Counted from the first letter of the stretch, positions 7,603-16,358 are shown. The stretch is DNA of 64,000 bases from Kamptonema formosum PCC 6407 (GCF_000332155.1 NZ_KB235903.1:2454803-2518802), one strand, 5' to 3'. Notes: generated by a model from the sequence alone, not told the origin. Numbers and translations: made by a program.

Positions 7603-8439
7603 ATGAAGATATCAGAAAAAACAATATCGGCTCTCGGAGCTATTATAACGGGTGATGGAGGGCTTTCACCCTATCGTTCTGGCCCACAACTCGTTTCGTT
7701 TTTTAATGAATTTGGTTTAAAGGATATATACGGTAGTGGTTTTCCTTCTCGTTGGTCTTACGCCGAAGAGAAGTTGCGTGATTTCAATGATACGCCAACC
7801 ATGAAAGATATAGTAATTGCCACCTTTGATCCTCGTCATTTTCTTGGAACGAAATACAGTATTAATGCTGCGGTCGAACACCTCAACCAATTTATTGAAT
7901 TTGATAACTATCAATTACTACCTGCGGGTAAGAAATGGGAACTTTACAAGCTAGGTGGTTCTCAAATTGATTTATCACATCCCTACAATAATTCGGTTGA
8001 ACTCACACACATCTTTATTTACGAGCAAATTAAAAAATGTGACAGGAAACTTGCTGAAGGCGACTTTGATGGAGCAATAACTAATGCACGATCTCTCGTT
8101 GAGGCAGTTTTATCTGCAATTGAAAAAGAGTTTGATAGTAATCCACCAAAATACGATGGGAACCTTCCGAAGCTTTATAAGAGGGTTCAAAAACATTTGA
8201 ATCTTTCTCCAGATCAGGAAAGTCTTGCAGAATATTTACGGCAAATCCTCTCAGGGCTATCAAGCATAATTCATGGCTTGGCTACTTTGCGAAATGAGAT
8301 GAGTGATGCTCATGTCATTTTGTATAAACCATTAGAGCATCATGCAAGGTTAGCAGTTAATTCGGCTAAAACACTTTGTGATTTTCTATTTGAAACGAAA
8401 GAGTATCAAATCCAGAAGAAGAAAAACAGTGCCACTTAA
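7603..8439 (+). CDS. Abortive-infection C-terminal (Abi_C) domain protein with HEPN-like motif
   Basis: Start is taken at ATG 7603, with GAGG seven bases upstream; GTG 7597 would add two residues. The C-terminal third (LPKLYKRVQKHLNLSPDQ, then LSSIIHGLATLRNEMSDAH) matches the Abi_C family found in phage-defence proteins. Counting from GTG 7597, Arg232 to His239 form R-N-x5-H, which fits the Rx4-6H RNase motif of HEPN domains. The N-terminal half has no family I recognise. Related proteins are thought to trigger cell dormancy or death on infection by RNA cleavage; activity here is inferred. It stands alone, with the RTX terminator upstream and a convergent AraC gene downstream. Confidence 0.7.
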   Translation: MKISEKTISALGAIITGDGGLSPYRSGPQLVSFFNEFGLKDIYGSGFPSRWSYAEEKLRDFNDTPTMKDIVIATFDPRHFLGTKYSINAAVEHLNQFIEFDNYQLLPAGKKWELYKLGGSQIDLSHPYNNSVELTHIFIYEQIKKCDRKLAEGDFDGAITNARSLVEAVLSAIEKEFDSNPPKYDGNLPKLYKRVQKHLNLSPDQESLAEYLRQILSGLSSIIHGLATLRNEMSDAHVILYKPLEHHARLAVNSAKTLCDFLFETKEYQIQKKKNSAT

Positions 8440-8533
8440 CATTTTAGCAGCAGACGATCTAAAGCCATTGGTGCGGTTGTTAAGGTTATCTGCCGCATTA
8501 TAATGCCTACCATACAAAAGCCGGGTTATCTAA

Positions 8534-9406
8534 CTAATTCATTCTGTATGCTTTCGGTGTCATACCTGTAAATTGCCGAAACTGTTTGCTCAAATGACTG
8601 TGACTATTGAACCCACATAAAAAAGCAATTTCCATAATCGATCGATCTGTTTGTTTCAACAATTGCTTTGCCCGTTCTACTCGTTGCTGAAGCAGATATT
8701 GATAAGGAGCTATCCCGATTGATTGCTTAAACTGATGGCTGAAATGAAATTGACTCATCCCCAATAATTCGGCTAAATCTGCCAGCTTAATATCTTGATT
8801 CAAATGTTCATTGATGTATTCCAAAATTTGCAAAACTTGACGTTCAGGTAAGCCACCCTCATAAATTGAAAGCTGAGATTTGACCGCAGAATATTGTCTC
8901 AGCAGATGTATTGCTAATACATTTGCCAGTGATTCAATATAAAGTCTTCCGCCTAAATTTTCTTGTTTTAGTTCAGCAAAAAGTAGCATTCCCATTGCCT
9001 CAATTTGAGGGTCGCGCGTGCGAAATTCTGGGAGTAATTCAAGTCGATCGGGATTCATCGCTAGAGATTCTCTAGCAACGCTTTGAATAAAACGAGACGC
9101 AATCCGAATCTCCAAGTAGCGATCGTCACCATCCCAACGTGCAAAAAATGGTGTCTTGGCAGGTGTTATGGAAATATCGCCTTTCCCACATAGTCCCGCA
9201 TGGGTTCTTCCTCCCTTGATTTGCAGCAAGCGAACAGGACGAGGTGCAAGAGACAGACAAATTGTGTGTTCATCGCTGTAATGAGTGCTTCCCTCTCCTG
9301 GCGGATGCTGAAATTCCTCGACTATAATATTTTCCCAACCCTGCTTTTGACTAGACAAGATAGGAAAGCAGGTTGTTTGAGTTTCATCACCCCTTGGCAT
9401 CTCCAT
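8534..9406 (-). CDS. AraC-family transcriptional regulator
   Basis: The 290-residue protein has a variable N-terminal sensing part (about 1-180) and a C-terminal AraC/XylS DNA-binding domain (about 185-290). The two helix-turn-helix units are visible: IKLADLAELLGMSQFHFSHQ and SIMEIAFLCGFNSHSHLSKQ, followed by the family signature ending FRQFTGMTPKAYR. It is transcribed divergently from the azoreductase at 9571 across about 165 bases, so it probably controls that gene and perhaps the detoxification-type genes after it. The N-terminal domain resembles that of AraC regulators found near stress reductases, and the effector is unknown. Confidence 0.9.
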   Translation of the reverse strand: MEMPRGDETQTTCFPILSSQKQGWENIIVEEFQHPPGEGSTHYSDEHTICLSLAPRPVRLLQIKGGRTHAGLCGKGDISITPAKTPFFARWDGDDRYLEIRIASRFIQSVARESLAMNPDRLELLPEFRTRDPQIEAMGMLLFAELKQENLGGRLYIESLANVLAIHLLRQYSAVKSQLSIYEGGLPERQVLQILEYINEHLNQDIKLADLAELLGMSQFHFSHQFKQSIGIAPYQYLLQQRVERAKQLLKQTDRSIMEIAFLCGFNSHSHLSKQFRQFTGMTPKAYRMN

Positions 9407-9570
9407 GACACAAAACTAAATCGCGATTATCTGATTGTATTCACTTAAGGATAACACTCACCGATCGCCCAGAAAATTGACCGCACGATTGTGATAGTAG
9501 CGCAAGAATTAGATAGCTAAATATGGGTGAGTTTCTCCTAAACTGGAATAGTGTTCTACTAGGAAAAATT

Positions 9571-10233
9571 ATGGCACGCTTGTTACACATTGATTCTAGT
9601 CCGCGCGGTGAGCGATCGCACTCTCGCAGGCTTACACGAGAATTTGTTGAAGCTTGGAAACAAACTCATCCTAACGATCTTGTCACCTATCGAGATATCG
9701 GTCGCAATCCCGTTCCCCATGTGGATGAAATGTGGATTGCAGGGGCCTATACACCCCCAGAGGAGCGCACCCCTCAACTTCAGGAAGGGATTCGGATTAG
9801 CGATGAACTTATAGATGAATTCTTAGCTGCCGATTTCTATGTCATGGGCATTCCCATGTACAATTTTAGCGTTCCCAGTACCTTCAAGGCATATATTGAC
9901 CAGATTGTACGTCCCGGACGAACCTTTGCTTTTGCGCCAGAAAAGTCTACAAATCCTTACAAACCTCTCGTACTGGGTAAGAAAATGTTGATCGTTACGG
10001 CGCGAGGTGCTTCTGGCTTTCAACCTGGCCAGCGCAATGAGAAGATGAATCATCAAGACCCGTATTTAAGAACTGTTTTTGGATTTATTGGCATCACCGA
10101 TATCAGCTTTATCCATTTTGAAAATGACGAGTCTGATGGCAAAAATTTCGCTGAATTGATCGCATCTGCTCGTACTCAAGTGGCTCAATTAGTGGGAAGT
10201 TACAGCAGATTGCAGGCAAGTGAAGTACGGTAA
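9571..10233 (+). CDS. azoR: FMN-dependent NADH-azoreductase
   Basis: The start is ATG 9571 (MARLLHIDSSPRGERSHSRR) with AGGA seven bases upstream. An earlier in-frame ATG at 9523 adds 16 residues unlike the family. The product is 220 residues, with the flavodoxin-like phosphate loop SSPRGERSHSR and the conserved core ADFYVMGIPMYNFSVPSTFK, typical of AzoR/AcpD. The family reduces azo compounds and quinones with NADH and FMN in the cytosol, and is often part of the electrophile or thiol-stress response. It faces the AraC regulator divergently, which suggests direct control. Confidence 0.9.
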   Translation: MARLLHIDSSPRGERSHSRRLTREFVEAWKQTHPNDLVTYRDIGRNPVPHVDEMWIAGAYTPPEERTPQLQEGIRISDELIDEFLAADFYVMGIPMYNFSVPSTFKAYIDQIVRPGRTFAFAPEKSTNPYKPLVLGKKMLIVTARGASGFQPGQRNEKMNHQDPYLRTVFGFIGITDISFIHFENDESDGKNFAELIASARTQVAQLVGSYSRLQASEVR

Positions 10234-10243
10234 AATAAGTAGG

Positions 10244-10299
10244 GGGAATTGCCAAAAAGATTTAAAATTGTCAGAAAAAAATGATGTTCGGCAATTCCC
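10244..10299 (+). terminator. Inverted repeat downstream of azoR, possible terminator
   Basis: GGGAATTGCC (10244-10253) pairs with GGCAATTCCC (10290-10299) across a 36-base A-rich loop. A second small hairpin, TGTTGTA/TACAACA, lies at 10329-10348. No T-run follows the first, so factor-independent termination is uncertain. The rest of 10234-10461 shows no gene and presumably holds the promoter of the MAPEG gene. Confidence 0.4.
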
Positions 10300-10461
10300 A
10301 CCAAGACATTACCTATCAATGCAAAATCTGTTGTAAAATGATACAACAACATCAGATAGCTCAAGAATATTGCTAGCCTGTTTACGTTACAGTAATAGTA
10401 TTGATTTTTTGGTTGTTTGTAAGTTGTTAAAAGTTAAGTACTTTGAAAGTTAATTAAGTCT

Positions 10462-10878
10462 ATGAATGCACCCATACCTACTATCGATATGACCTTCCCT
10501 CTCTGGGGTTTAGCAATTTTCATCGTGTGGACGATTACTGTCGTTGCTCTTCTGCTTACGGTCAGGATTCGCCATTTATCCGCTGGTGGCTCTCCCAAAG
10601 AGTTCGGAATACAAAATGATGAAAGCTTGCTTTGGCGACTATTTCGGGTACAGTCCAACTTAGTAGAAAACCTCCCTTTATATATAGGTGTTGTCTTTCT
10701 GCTCACGGTTCGCGGCGTATCGGGAACAGTGGTAGATTTGCTGGTTGTTGTGTACATGATATTTCGGATTGTGCATTCCCTGATTCATATAGCTGGACTT
10801 AATCCGATTTTTCGGGTCTTAAGCTTAGTTATTCAGTTAGTTTGTTTGGTTACTTTGACTGCTTTGGCAATCTTTTAG
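10462..10878 (+). CDS. MAPEG-family membrane protein
   Basis: The 138-residue protein has four predicted transmembrane helices, the first at FPLWGLAIFIVWTITVVALL. The family hallmark is the polar stretch RVQSNLVENLPLYIG followed by a helix containing RIVHSLIH. MAPEG proteins (microsomal glutathione S-transferase relatives) act on lipophilic electrophiles and peroxides in the membrane. In bacteria the substrate is usually unknown. It lies 31 bases before a VOC-family gene in the same direction, consistent with a detoxification operon. Confidence 0.85.
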   Translation: MNAPIPTIDMTFPLWGLAIFIVWTITVVALLLTVRIRHLSAGGSPKEFGIQNDESLLWRLFRVQSNLVENLPLYIGVVFLLTVRGVSGTVVDLLVVVYMIFRIVHSLIHIAGLNPIFRVLSLVIQLVCLVTLTALAIF

Positions 10879-10909
10879 TTAAGAAAATCAACCTTAAAAA
10901 GGAGAAAAT

Positions 10910-11311
10910 ATGACTACTAAAATTTTCGTGAATCTACCCGTCAAAAATCTCAATAAGTCTGTGGATTTCTTTACTAGCCTCGGCTTTCAGTTTAATCCCC
11001 TATTTACTGACGAGACGGCGACTTGCATGATTGTGGGCGAGGATATATTCGTGATGTTATTGACTGAAGACAAGTTCAAGACCTTCACGCCGAAAGAAAT
11101 TTGTGATGCAACAAAAAACACAGAAGTGCTTGTATGTTTGTCTACCGAGAGCCGAGAAAAAGTTGATGAAATGGTTCGCAAGGCAGTCGCCGCTGGCGGA
11201 ACAACATACACTGAACCGCAAGATCATGGTTTTATGTATGGACATGGATTTCAAGATTTAGATGGTCACATTTGGGAAATTATGTACATGGAGCCAGATA
11301 CAATAAATTAG
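10910..11311 (+). CDS. VOC-family (glyoxalase/extradiol-like) protein 1
   Basis: The 133-residue product has the paired beta-alpha-beta-beta-beta modules of the vicinal oxygen chelate superfamily. It begins KIFVNLPVKNLNKSVDFF and ends with the metal-site region DHGFMYGHGFQDLDGHIWEI. The start is supported by AAGGAG eight bases before ATG. Such proteins include glyoxalase I, fosfomycin resistance enzymes and many of unknown substrate. The close spacing after the MAPEG gene suggests one transcript. Confidence 0.85.
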   Translation: MTTKIFVNLPVKNLNKSVDFFTSLGFQFNPLFTDETATCMIVGEDIFVMLLTEDKFKTFTPKEICDATKNTEVLVCLSTESREKVDEMVRKAVAAGGTTYTEPQDHGFMYGHGFQDLDGHIWEIMYMEPDTIN

Positions 11312-11386
11312 AAGTAATAGTTTCGACAAAAATGGTTTAGATCGTTAACAATCTTTACCATCCGTTGTCCTAATAAAGGAGTCATA

Positions 11387-11785
11387 ATGCAGATTACTGC
11401 TTCAGCTATTTCACTCAATGTTGATGATGTTACGGCATCGGCTACGTTCGTCAAGCAACACTTTGGCTTTAGCGAAGATATGTCAGCCGACGGTTTCGTT
11501 TCCCTCTCCAGAAAGGACGCTGGTTTTAACCTTATTTTCCTTCGGACTGGACTGGAAAGCTTCAAACCTACGCAGATGCGCGGACATCGAGCAGATGGTC
11601 TGTTAGTTGTGTTCGTGGTGGATGATATTGATGGTGAATACGTGCGATTACAAGCAGAAGGCGTGGCGATCGCAACACCAATCGAGACAGAACCTTGGGG
11701 AGAGAGATTCTTTCAGGTTGCCGATCCAAACGGTGTCATTATTCAACTCGTCCAGTGGATTTCTGAAGTAAACCCGCAGCTATAA
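11387..11785 (+). CDS. VOC-family protein 2
   Basis: This 132-residue protein is another VOC fold: SAISLNVDDVTASATFVKQH at the N-terminus and RFFQVADPNGVIIQLVQW at the C-terminus, where the last acidic metal ligand would be. It has little sequence likeness to the preceding VOC protein, so it is not a recent duplicate. AAAGGAG lies upstream of ATG at 11375-11381. The substrate is unknown; glyoxalase-like or bleomycin-resistance-like roles are both possible. Confidence 0.85.
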   Translation: MQITASAISLNVDDVTASATFVKQHFGFSEDMSADGFVSLSRKDAGFNLIFLRTGLESFKPTQMRGHRADGLLVVFVVDDIDGEYVRLQAEGVAIATPIETEPWGERFFQVADPNGVIIQLVQWISEVNPQL

Positions 11786-11877
11786 GCTGACTTCAGCCAT
11801 AGGAAGAGACAATGCAATTCAATGAAGTTACTAAGGGCGAGTGAAGGGGTGTTTGACAGTAATTTATAGGAGGTTTT

Positions 11878-12363
11878 ATGGCGATTACTAATCCCTCGCT
11901 TTTTGCATTGAAGCTTGTCTCGGCAATAGGCTGCGGGCTGATGGCTGGAGTCTTTTTCGCCTTCTCAACTTTCGTGATGAGTGCCCTTGCCCGACTTCAA
12001 CCAGCACAGGGTATTAGCGCCATGCAAGCTATCAATATCACGGCGATTAATCCGTTGTTTATGACGGCGCTATTCGGAACGGCTGCGGCTTGCATCTTTC
12101 TGGCTATTTCGTCACTGTTAAAATGGCATCAATCCGCTGCTTACTTGCTCGTTGGTAGCCTGCTCTATCTCGTTGGTACAGTAGGCGTGACGATCGCCTT
12201 CAATGTACCGCTAAATGATGCGCTGGCGATTGTCACGCCGGACAGCACTGAGGGCGCGAATCTATGGGCTAGATACCTTACCGACTGGACATTCTGGAAC
12301 CACGTTAGGACAATCGCCGCCCTTGCAGCATCGGCATTGCTGACGATCGCGCTCTGTGTATAG
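11878..12363 (+). CDS. DUF1772 / anthrone-oxygenase-family membrane protein
   Basis: The 161-residue protein has four hydrophobic helices and the family signatures GVFFAFSTFVM, AMQAINITAINPLF and, near the C-terminus, FWNHVRTIAAL. GGAGG lies seven bases upstream of ATG. DUF1772 proteins are named after a fungal anthrone oxygenase, and the bacterial members have no proven reaction. It closes the run azoR-MAPEG-VOC-VOC, supporting a common theme of quinone/electrophile or aromatic-compound handling. A dense tandem-repeat array begins directly at its stop codon. Confidence 0.85.
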   Translation: MAITNPSLFALKLVSAIGCGLMAGVFFAFSTFVMSALARLQPAQGISAMQAINITAINPLFMTALFGTAAACIFLAISSLLKWHQSAAYLLVGSLLYLVGTVGVTIAFNVPLNDALAIVTPDSTEGANLWARYLTDWTFWNHVRTIAALAASALLTIALCV

Positions 12364-12510
12364 CTAGGGGCTAGGGGGTAGGGAAAGAGAGGGAGATGGG
12401 GGAGATGGGGAGGATGGGGAAGATAGGGGAGATGGGGAGGATGGGGGAGATGGGGGAGATGGGGGAGATGGGGAGGATGGGGGAGATGGGGAGGATGGGG
12501 GAGATGGGTA
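12364..12510. repeat. STRR array of GGGGGAGAT / GGGGAGGAT units
   Basis: About fourteen near-tandem 9-10-base units on the plus strand follow a CTAGGGG stretch. Four or more closely spaced G-runs per stretch could fold as G-quadruplexes. The reverse complement of the same motif occurs at 36925-37040 and 57303-57400. Confidence 0.85.
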
Positions 12511-12582
12511 ATTAGCAATTAGCCATTACCAATTAGCCATTACCAATTACCAATTACCAATTACCAATTACCAATTACCAAT
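12511..12582. repeat. STRR array of heptamer ACCAATT / AGCCATT
   Basis: Consecutive 7-base units (ACCAATT, with AGCAATT and AGCCATT variants) run up to and slightly into the 3' end of the next minus-strand gene, where the last units encode part of its final residues. This is the short tandemly repeated repetitive sequence type known from filamentous cyanobacteria. Confidence 0.85.
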
Positions 12583-14106
12583 TTGTAAATCTAAATCCTG
12601 AGTCGTATCTATAGTTATCAAATACCTTTTTTCAATTTCCGTGAAAGGTTCAGCCGCCAACTGCTGTGAGGTCAATAAATCAACAGTTGCATCGGCAATA
12701 TCCCCCGTGCGATTTTGAAGGCGCGATCGCAACACTTCAATAGGTGCTGTACAGTGAATTATTTTCCCAGAAATGTTATTAGTTTCAGCACAATTAATAG
12801 CGTCCATTCTCAAATTATTGCGATCGTATTTCGCATCCAAAATAACTGTATAACCTTCCTTCGCTAGTAATATTCCCAATTCCAACAATCGGCTGTAAGT
12901 CTTGCCATTCATCTCACTAGAATATAAATCATCCCCACCACGCTCATACAAAGGAACGCCACCTAAATGTTTTCGTACCGCATCAGAGCGAATGTGAATT
13001 GCATTAAAATGGCGTGCTAAATATCGAGCAACTGTACTCTTACCAGAACCAGACAAACCCGACATCAAAATCATTTGTCCTTGGCAAGATTTTGTGTAAT
13101 CATAAGCTAGTTGATAATAGTGTGCCGCTGTTTCTTCAGCCTGATTTTTCTCAATAATTGGCACAGCCGGATCGTCTAGTAAAAAAGCAGTTACGTTTGC
13201 TCTTACATAAGCCTGACGGATCAAATAAAATCGCAAAATTTGTATTCCTTCCCAATCTCCAGTTTGTTCAATATATGTATTCAAGAACGCATTTGCTAAG
13301 TCTTTACGCCCCCGCGCTTCCAAATCCATGACCGTAAAAGCTACGTCATACATAACATCAACAAAACGGAAAGGCTCGTTGAACTCAATGCAATCAAATA
13401 ACATGATTTTATCGTGCCACAGAGCTATATTTTTCAAATGTAAATCGCCATGACACTCACGAATTTTGTTACTTTGAATGCGGCTAGCAAATAGTTTTTG
13501 CCTCTCGCTAAAAAACACTTCTGTATATTGCCTAGTTTCGTCATACTGTTTTTGAGTTTGCGGCCCACCAATATATTTTTCCGAGAGTCGATAATTGTTA
13601 TTAATAACCTCCCGAATAGGAGGAATTTCCCCAAATTTGCGAATATAGTCGCTAACTTGGGCGCTAGCGTGAAAGTTCGCCAAATCTCGCCCCAAACTCT
13701 CTAAATGTTTTTCATTTAGCCGTCCCTGCTCAAACATATTCACAAACAGGAAATCCTGAGAAAATTGCTGCATTTTTAGCACGTATTCCACTGGTAAGCT
13801 AAAAGGTTCTAGGGTGAAAATATTGTCACCTTTATGATATATAGGCAAAACTTCTAGGTACAGTTCTGGCGCTCCCCGCTGGTTCATTCGCAACTCTTCT
13901 GTGCAAAAATGATGGCGTTTTTCTAAAGTTGAATAGTCTAAAAAACCAAAGTTGACTGGTTTCTTGAGTTTGTAGGCAAAATCTCCCGTTAGCAGTACAA
14001 AAGAAATATGAGTTTGAAGCAGTTCAATTGGTTCTGTCACGGAGTGAGGATAAAAATCTGACCGTAACATCTGCTGAATTAGAGGAGGAAGAGAAGCATC
14101 TAACAT
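12568..14106 (-). CDS. Bifunctional aminoglycoside-phosphotransferase-like / P-loop ATPase protein
   Basis: The 512-residue protein has two parts. Residues about 1-330 resemble the aminoglycoside phosphotransferase/choline kinase fold, with the catalytic loop IRECHGDLHLKNIALW and downstream metal-binding FDCIEFN. Residues about 340-512 form an AAA/shikimate-kinase-like P-loop domain with Walker A LSGLSGSGKSTVARYLARHF. Proteins with this COG2187+COG0645 fusion are common, but their substrate is unknown; a small-molecule or sugar kinase is likely. Its C-terminal codons run into the ACCAATT repeat array. Upstream lies a perfect 22-bp-arm palindrome. Confidence 0.85.
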   Translation of the reverse strand: MLDASLPPLIQQMLRSDFYPHSVTEPIELLQTHISFVLLTGDFAYKLKKPVNFGFLDYSTLEKRHHFCTEELRMNQRGAPELYLEVLPIYHKGDNIFTLEPFSLPVEYVLKMQQFSQDFLFVNMFEQGRLNEKHLESLGRDLANFHASAQVSDYIRKFGEIPPIREVINNNYRLSEKYIGGPQTQKQYDETRQYTEVFFSERQKLFASRIQSNKIRECHGDLHLKNIALWHDKIMLFDCIEFNEPFRFVDVMYDVAFTVMDLEARGRKDLANAFLNTYIEQTGDWEGIQILRFYLIRQAYVRANVTAFLLDDPAVPIIEKNQAEETAAHYYQLAYDYTKSCQGQMILMSGLSGSGKSTVARYLARHFNAIHIRSDAVRKHLGGVPLYERGGDDLYSSEMNGKTYSRLLELGILLAKEGYTVILDAKYDRNNLRMDAINCAETNNISGKIIHCTAPIEVLRSRLQNRTGDIADATVDLLTSQQLAAEPFTEIEKRYLITIDTTQDLDLQIGNW

Positions 14107-14155
14107 TTTGATTTTGGGTTGGGGTTGATAAATATAAGATTTACGTATGCTTTAC

Positions 14156-14204
14156 GTAACGCCGCCCTCTGGGCGGTGATTAACCGCCCAGAGGGCGGCG
14201 TTAC
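14156..14204. repeat. GC-rich palindromic element (subfamily III), perfect copy
   Basis: A 22-base arm starting GTAACGCCGCCC (14156-14177) is perfectly complementary to the arm 14183-14204, with a 5-base loop. It lies between two divergent genes. Further copies are at 39251-39301 and 39996-40045, with a decayed one at 44679-44737. Confidence 0.9.
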
Positions 14205-14262
14205 AAAGTCATTGCAATGAAAACCGCTATAGTTAATAATTAGTATAAACAAAAATTAAGTT

Positions 14263-15273
14263 ATGACGGAAAATCAAGGTTCGACAGTGGATGTATTTGG
14301 CGTGGGTAATGCCTTAGTTGATATTTTGGCATTTGTGGAAGATGATTTTGTGCAACACCATGCTTTGAATCGCGGCTCTATGACTCTGATGGATGCGGAA
14401 AAACAGGGGGGGATTTTGCACGATTTAGAGCATACTTCTCTACAACTGCGATCGGGGGGGTCGGCGGCAAATACGATGATTGCTTTGGCTCAGAGTGGCG
14501 GTAGCGGCTTTTATTCGGGTAAGGTTGCTAAGGATACAAATGGGGAATTTTATCGACAAGATTTATTGGCGGCGGGGATTGAGTTTAATGTGCATCCGGC
14601 CCCTGAGTTGAGCGGGCCTACGGGTACTTGTGTGGTGCTGACGACTCCCGATGCGGAGCGCACTATGTGTACTCATTTAGGAGTTTCTACGACTCTGGCT
14701 GCTACTGATATTGATTTAGATCGCCTCAGTCGTGCAAAGTACAGTTATATTGAGGGCTATCTTTGGGATGCGGCCGATCCTCGGAAGGCTAGTATTGAGA
14801 CAATGGAGCACTCGAAACGCAAGGGAGTAAAGGTTGCTTTTACTTTTTCCGATGCTTTTTTAGTTGATCGATTTGCTGATGATTTTCGGCAGGTAATTGC
14901 TAATTATTGCGATGTACTTTTTTGCAATGCCGATGAGGTGCGCCGCTTTTTTGAGCTGGAATCTTTGGAAAAGTGCGCTCAGAATTTGGGGGAATTAGTT
15001 AATCTGGCTTTTATTACTGACAGTGCAAATGGTTGTTTGGTGGTAGAAAATAAACAGATTACTAAAGTTGCTGGATTTCCAGTCCAAGCTATTGATACTG
15101 TGGGAGCTGGAGATGCTTTTGCCGGGGGCGTTTTATTCGGACTTACTAATAATTTGAGTCCTCAACAGGCGGGACGCTGGGGGAATTATCTCGCCTCCCG
15201 CGTGGTAGAGGTTCACGGGCCCCGTCTAGAGGAATCTCAACGCGATCGCATTTGGGAAGTTATTGGTAGTTAA
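14263..15273 (+). CDS. PfkB-family sugar/nucleoside kinase, adenosine kinase-like
   Basis: The 336-residue protein shows both PfkB signatures: the glycine-rich RSGGSAANTMIALAQSGG segment and the C-terminal IDTVGAGDAFAGGVLFG, whose Asp284 is the catalytic base. The N-terminus VDVFGVGNALVDILAFVEDD is typical of adenosine kinases and related nucleoside kinases. Adenosine + ATP to AMP is the likely reaction. Nearby purA and an adenosine-deaminase-like gene support a purine salvage role. Ribokinase-type alternatives cannot be excluded. Confidence 0.85.
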   Translation: MTENQGSTVDVFGVGNALVDILAFVEDDFVQHHALNRGSMTLMDAEKQGGILHDLEHTSLQLRSGGSAANTMIALAQSGGSGFYSGKVAKDTNGEFYRQDLLAAGIEFNVHPAPELSGPTGTCVVLTTPDAERTMCTHLGVSTTLAATDIDLDRLSRAKYSYIEGYLWDAADPRKASIETMEHSKRKGVKVAFTFSDAFLVDRFADDFRQVIANYCDVLFCNADEVRRFFELESLEKCAQNLGELVNLAFITDSANGCLVVENKQITKVAGFPVQAIDTVGAGDAFAGGVLFGLTNNLSPQQAGRWGNYLASRVVEVHGPRLEESQRDRIWEVIGS

Positions 15274-15315
15274 CGGTTAACAGTTAACGGTTAACTGTTA
15301 ACTGTTAACTGTTAA
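15274..15315. repeat. GTTAACN tandem/inverted repeat between convergent genes
   Basis: Units GTTAACGGTTAACAG then GTTAACTGTTAACT form a self-complementary stretch that could act as a bidirectional hairpin terminator. It recurs at 49393-49424 and 51617-51667, each time at gene ends. Confidence 0.75.
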
Positions 15316-15917
15316 ACTGCTGCTGCTGCTGCTGCTTCTTCTGTTGTTTCTTCAGCTCCACCTTGAGATATCAACACGCTTACTACTACTTGATCGGGTT
15401 CGCCAACTGGTGTGACTCCCTCTGGTAATTGGAGTTCGTGAATGTGCAGAGCATCTCCTACGTGCATCTCGGAAATATCAACGTTAATAGCTTCGGGGAT
15501 ATTGTCTGGTTTGCACTTGAGTTTGAGTTGCGTCAGTACGGGGTCTAAAATTCCGCCTTCCATTTTAACGCCGACCGCTTCTCCGATAAAATGGAGATTT
15601 ACTTCTACTTCAAGACTGTCTTGCGTAGCGACGGAGAAAAAGCTGAGGTGATAGGGATGACCTTTCCAAGGGTGAACTTGCACTTCCCGCAGCAAGGTTT
15701 TGCCACTCCAAGAAATATCAGGAATATTGAGCTGAATTAGAGCATTGTTGACTACGTGCTTTTTGAGCAGAGTTTCAACGGTTTTGGCATTGATGGTTAG
15801 CGCAATGGATTCAGCGCCGCTGTGGCCGTAGAGTACGGCGGGGATTAAACCGGAGCGGCGGAGAGCGTTGGGTTTACTGCCTTCTGCCCGCTTTTGACAT
15901 TCTACTGTGAGTTCCAT
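15312..15917 (-). CDS. rplY: 50S ribosomal protein L25 (CTC-type, general stress form)
   Basis: The 201-residue protein is a long-form L25/TL5. Its N-terminal 5S rRNA-binding domain ([25 protein letters not shown] region) is followed by the C-terminal CTC domain with [20 protein letters not shown]. The tail is an acidic then alanine-rich low-complexity end ([13 protein letters not shown]) encoded by a GCA/GCT trinucleotide run that could vary in length. It is the last gene of a minus-strand group after purA and two unknown genes. Confidence 0.95.
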   Translation of the reverse strand: MELTVECQKRAEGSKPNALRRSGLIPAVLYGHSGAESIALTINAKTVETLLKKHVVNNALIQLNIPDISWSGKTLLREVQVHPWKGHPYHLSFFSVATQDSLEVEVNLHFIGEAVGVKMEGGILDPVLTQLKLKCKPDNIPEAINVDISEMHVGDALHIHELQLPEGVTPVGEPDQVVVSVLISQGGAEETTEEAAAAAAV

Positions 15918-15981
15918 TTTGTGTATTCTGGTTTCTTGCTATGACATTCTACCAAATTTATGCTACTGAATCTCAAATTTA

Positions 15982-16347
15982 TTAGAATCGCTGGAGATAC
16001 TGGTAATTTTCGTTTTCAACACACTTGAGTAATTCTAACAGTTTCCTCATGCCGTAAGTTTCCTGTTGATACTCTTGTTTTGAAGGGTAATCTCCTAGTT
16101 TAGTAAGTACAGTTTCGCTTTCGGTAATTATCGCGTCACGAAAAAAGTCTCTGAGTTTTTGGCGAATATCCTGATTTAACTCAACTACAGGTAAAACCAC
16201 ATCTTCCCCATCTAAGTGCAGTTGGGTATCTCTAGATATGCCAATTTTTGCAAATTGAGATTTTGCTAACCATTCGTAAATAGATTCTGTTATTCTTACA
16301 GAATCAGATGGTTCACCATTTACTGCATAAAAGCTGATGTCAAACAT
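15982..16347 (-). CDS. Hypothetical protein, lies 11 bases after a second unknown gene
   Basis: The product is 121 residues, soluble and mixed in charge, with no signal or membrane segment. It begins MFDISFYAVNGEPSDSVRIT. The C-terminal half looks helical (KLRDFFRDAIITESETVLTK). I do not recognise a family. The 11-base gap to the upstream gene and its own GGAG-like sequence in front suggest co-transcription with 16359-16820. The product has no catalytic-looking motif. Confidence 0.6.
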   Translation of the reverse strand: MFDISFYAVNGEPSDSVRITESIYEWLAKSQFAKIGISRDTQLHLDGEDVVLPVVELNQDIRQKLRDFFRDAIITESETVLTKLGDYPSKQEYQQETYGMRKLLELLKCVENENYQYLQRF

Positions 16348-16358
16348 GGGGATTACTC

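Noticed and set aside
12165-12518. Minus-strand frame of 117 codons over the DUF1772 end and the G-rich array
   Set aside because: Half is repeat translation (HLPHPPHLP); the other half is antisense to a family-supported gene.
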